Shown here: positions 62,460 to 64,000 of the stretch, piece after piece
Layout: every line of letters begins with the position of its first letter
Position numbering within the stretch: the first letter of the stretch is position 1
Source: Sphingomonas sp. G-3-2-10
GTDB taxonomy: Bacteria > Pseudomonadota > Alphaproteobacteria > Sphingomonadales > Sphingomonadaceae
Assembly: GCF_012927115.1 (NCBI RefSeq)
Contig: NZ_JABBFY010000002.1
Location: 310,001 to 374,000, forward strand
Direction of reading: 5' to 3'
Length of the DNA stretch: 64,000 nt
The notes under the pieces: generated by a model
Databases searched by the model: none
The model's input: only the letters and a program-made list of their open reading frames with translations
What the model was told of the DNA's origin: nothing
Program-made: the position numbers and the translations under genes

Positions 62460-62983
62460 TGGTCTCCGCCCAGTCTCGCAAAGGCCGCGGCATGAACCGC
62501 CTCGCCCCGCACGCCGCACGGCATTTTGCCGTCCTGCAATGGCATCGCCATGAGATAGTCACCGGCATAGGGCGACGCAAATCCGCTTGCCCACTCAGTA
62601 GAGAAACCAAAGCGCTCGTAATAATCGGGATCGCCCAGCACGAAGGCGATCATCGCCCCGGCATCGCCGAGATGGCGCAAGCCCGCGCCGATCAGCGCCT
62701 CGGCCACGCCCTGCCGGCGATGCGACGGCGAGACCGCCACCGGGGCCAGCGCAACCGCGGCGATCGGCTTGCCGTCGATCTCCACCGCCATCCGGCTGAA
62801 CACCGCGACTCCGGCAAGCATCCCGGTTTCCTCGTCATCGGCGACGAGGGTGAGCACCATGTCGCCATCGATGCACAATTGCTGGACAAGTTGCGCTTCG
62901 GCGGGCTGGGGGAAGCTGATGCGCAGCAGCGCATCGATCGCCGCGACATCCCCGCCGGTCGCTCCGCGGATGGCGATGGTCAT
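62456..62983 (-). CDS. GNAT family N-acetyltransferase
   Basis: The product has 175 residues. The GNAT core is [20 protein letters not shown], then [20 protein letters not shown] (acetyl-CoA-binding V-x-P-x-x-R-x-Q-G-V) and [20 protein letters not shown], ending [16 protein letters not shown]. The YYERFGF pattern is typical of YhbS-like members. Target unknown. It is cotranslated with aroC. Confidence 0.87.
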   Translation of the reverse strand: MTIAIRGATGGDVAAIDALLRISFPQPAEAQLVQQLCIDGDMVLTLVADDEETGMLAGVAVFSRMAVEIDGKPIAAVALAPVAVSPSHRRQGVAEALIGAGLRHLGDAGAMIAFVLGDPDYYERFGFSTEWASGFASPYAGDYLMAMPLQDGKMPCGVRGEAVHAAAFARLGGDQ

Positions 62984-62996
62984 TCTGCTGCGTCCA

Positions 62997-63068
62997 AATC
63001 AAAAAGGCCCTCACCCTTCCCACGCCTGCGGCGCGGGCCCCTTCCCTCTCCCACAGGGGGAGAGGGAG
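62997..63068. repeat. palindromic CCCTCTCCC element between fabI and the GNAT gene
   Basis: CCTCTCCC-acag-GGGGAGAGGG at the right end, with an associated ACCCTTCCC and CACGCCTGCGGCGCGGG part on the left. It shares its vocabulary with the elements at 4719, 29866 and 48695 and fills most of the gap between the fabI stop and the GNAT start. Confidence 0.7.
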
Positions 63069-63070
63069 AT

Positions 63071-63898
63071 TCACGCCAGCGCGATGTCCGGGGCGTCCTC
63101 GGCCTTCATGCCGACCACGTGATAGCCGGCGTCAACATGGTGGGTCTCGCCGGTAGTGCCGCTCGACAGGTCGCTGAGGAAGTAGAGGCCGGCGCCGCCG
63201 ACATCCTCAATCGTCACGTTGCGCTTGAGCGGCGAGTTCAGCTCGTTCCACTTCAGGATCAGGCGGAAGTCGCCGATGCCGGAAGCCGCGAGGGTCTTGA
63301 TCGGCCCGGCGGAGATCGCGTTGACGCGGATATTGTCGCGGCCCAGATCCACCGCGAGATACTTCACGCTGGTCTCCAGCGCGGCCTTGGCGACGCCCAT
63401 CACGTTGTAGTGCGGGATCACCTTTTCGGCACCGTAATAGCTCAGCGTCAGCAGGCTGCCGCCGCCCTTGCCGGTCTCCGGATCATAGGGCGTCATCATC
63501 GCCGACGCGCGCTTGCACACCGCGACGAACGAATAGACGCTGATGTTCATCGTCATCAGGAAATTGTCGAGACTGGTGTCGACATAGCCGCCGCGCAGCT
63601 CGTTCTTGTCCGAGAAGCCGATGGCGTGGACCACGAAGTCGATCGTCGGCCAGCGTTCGGCGAGCGTCGCGAACGCGGTATCCAGCGCGGCCATGTCGGA
63701 CACGTCGCAATCGATCAGGAAATCGCTGCCCAGCTCTTCGGCGAGCGGACGCACGCGCTTTTCCAGCGCCTCGCCCTGATAGCTGAACGCCAGTTCCGCG
63801 CCCTGCTCGCGCAGCTTCTTCGCGATGCCCCATGCCAGCGAACGATCATTGGCCAGACCCATGATCAGCCCGCGCTTACCCTGCATCAATCCGGTCAC
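63071..63898 (-). CDS. fabI: enoyl-[acyl-carrier-protein] reductase (NADH) FabI
   Basis: FabI (275 residues) reduces trans-2-enoyl-ACP in each elongation cycle of fatty acid synthesis. The short-chain dehydrogenase fold has MQGKRGLIMGLANDRSLAWG, LIDCDVSD, VVHAIGFSDKNELRGGYVDT, the catalytic Y154 and Y164-x6-K171 in YYGAEKVIPHYNVMGVAK, and ISAGPIKTLAASGIGDF. The GTG at 63898 overlaps the stop of the upstream gene (GTGA); an ATG four codons later is an alternative. AGGAGG lies 10 bases before the GTG. Confidence 0.95.
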   Translation of the reverse strand: MTGLMQGKRGLIMGLANDRSLAWGIAKKLREQGAELAFSYQGEALEKRVRPLAEELGSDFLIDCDVSDMAALDTAFATLAERWPTIDFVVHAIGFSDKNELRGGYVDTSLDNFLMTMNISVYSFVAVCKRASAMMTPYDPETGKGGGSLLTLSYYGAEKVIPHYNVMGVAKAALETSVKYLAVDLGRDNIRVNAISAGPIKTLAASGIGDFRLILKWNELNSPLKRNVTIEDVGGAGLYFLSDLSSGTTGETHHVDAGYHVVGMKAEDAPDIALA

Positions 63899-64000
63899 GT
63901 CGGCTTAACCTCCTGCTCTTGAGGCCCCTCTAGCGCTTCCTCGGGCGTTTCCGCCAGTGCCGCGTTTAACTCCGCCCCCACAACGACTCCAAGCCCGATG
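63895..64000 (-). CDS. YihY/BrkB-like membrane protein, partial (only C-terminus in window)
   Basis: The last 34 codons read IGLGVVVGAELNAALAETPE followed by an acidic/polar tail and stop. The AELNAALE-type end after a membrane helix is seen in the YihY (formerly ribonuclease BN) family, though the fragment is short. The stop overlaps the fabI start, so the two genes are cotranscribed. The N-terminus lies beyond the right edge. Confidence 0.45.
   Translation of the reverse strand, partial: IGLGVVVGAELNAALAETPEEALEGPQEQEVKPT

Overview
High-GC DNA with dense, tightly overlapping genes, mostly joined by ATGA or GTGA junctions. Several features point to an alphaproteobacterium of the sphingomonad group. 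There is a circularly permuted two-piece tmRNA with the tag ANDNEALAIAA, a LexA box of the alphaproteobacterial GAAC-N7-GAAC type in front of an imuA-imuB-dnaE2 cassette, an NDUFS4-like complex I accessory subunit, a TonB-dependent receptor, a PQQ-type sugar dehydrogenase, and palindromic repeats scattered between and inside genes. No phage, plasmid, insertion sequence, CRISPR array, rRNA or tRNA was seen. The window looks like ordinary chromosome.

Layout. 1-6.9 kb: partial GH130-like gene, chorismate mutase, polyprenyl synthetase, small acidic protein, transglutaminase-like protein, HrpB helicase, complex I subunit, SnoaL-like protein, Nudix hydrolase. 6.9-9.6 kb: a LemA operon with three consecutive TPM-domain proteins. 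9.6-11.5 kb: Rrf2 regulator, ssrA, membrane histidine kinase. 11.7-16.5 kb: TonB-dependent receptor and an ABC-2 exporter, divergent from a control region with two matching palindromes, then a small putative PD-(D/E)XK protein. 16.6-22.1 kb (minus): pnp, rpsO, truB, a site-2-protease homologue without its catalytic residues, a DUF6491-like protein, thymidine kinase. 22.2-30.4 kb (plus): S9 peptidase and the rimP-nusA-ylxR-infB-rbfA translation/transcription cluster. 31-34.8 kb: branched-chain 2-oxoacid dehydrogenase E1 alpha, E1 beta and E2. 34.8-40.8 kb: PP2C-like protein, membrane protein, RarD, YciI, an ArsR-VOC-SRPBCC-SRPBCC operon, DUF427, crotonase.

40.9-45.3 kb: the most unusual block. 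A 52-codon peptide gene is translationally coupled to two consecutive proteins with HEAT-like C-termini, one carrying a cupin-like histidine motif. A winged-helix protein with a degenerate receiver follows. Upstream lies a PQQ sugar dehydrogenase. 45.5-54.7 kb: M3 peptidase, then the SOS mutasome imuA-imuB-dnaE2 with a 2H phosphoesterase directly downstream. 54.2-64 kb: Sel1-like protein, fumarylacetoacetate-hydrolase-family protein, a hybrid PAS/GAF sensor kinase, purA, small proteins, aroC, GNAT acetyltransferase, fabI and the end of a YihY-like gene.

The main points for follow-up are the peptide/cupin-HEAT operon, in-frame palindromic elements inside hrpB, truB and imuB, the S2P pseudoprotease, the apparently leaderless ArsR promoter with two identical-type operators, and the twin operators between the TonB receptor and the ABC exporter. 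All family names rest on reading motifs by eye. No database search was run.
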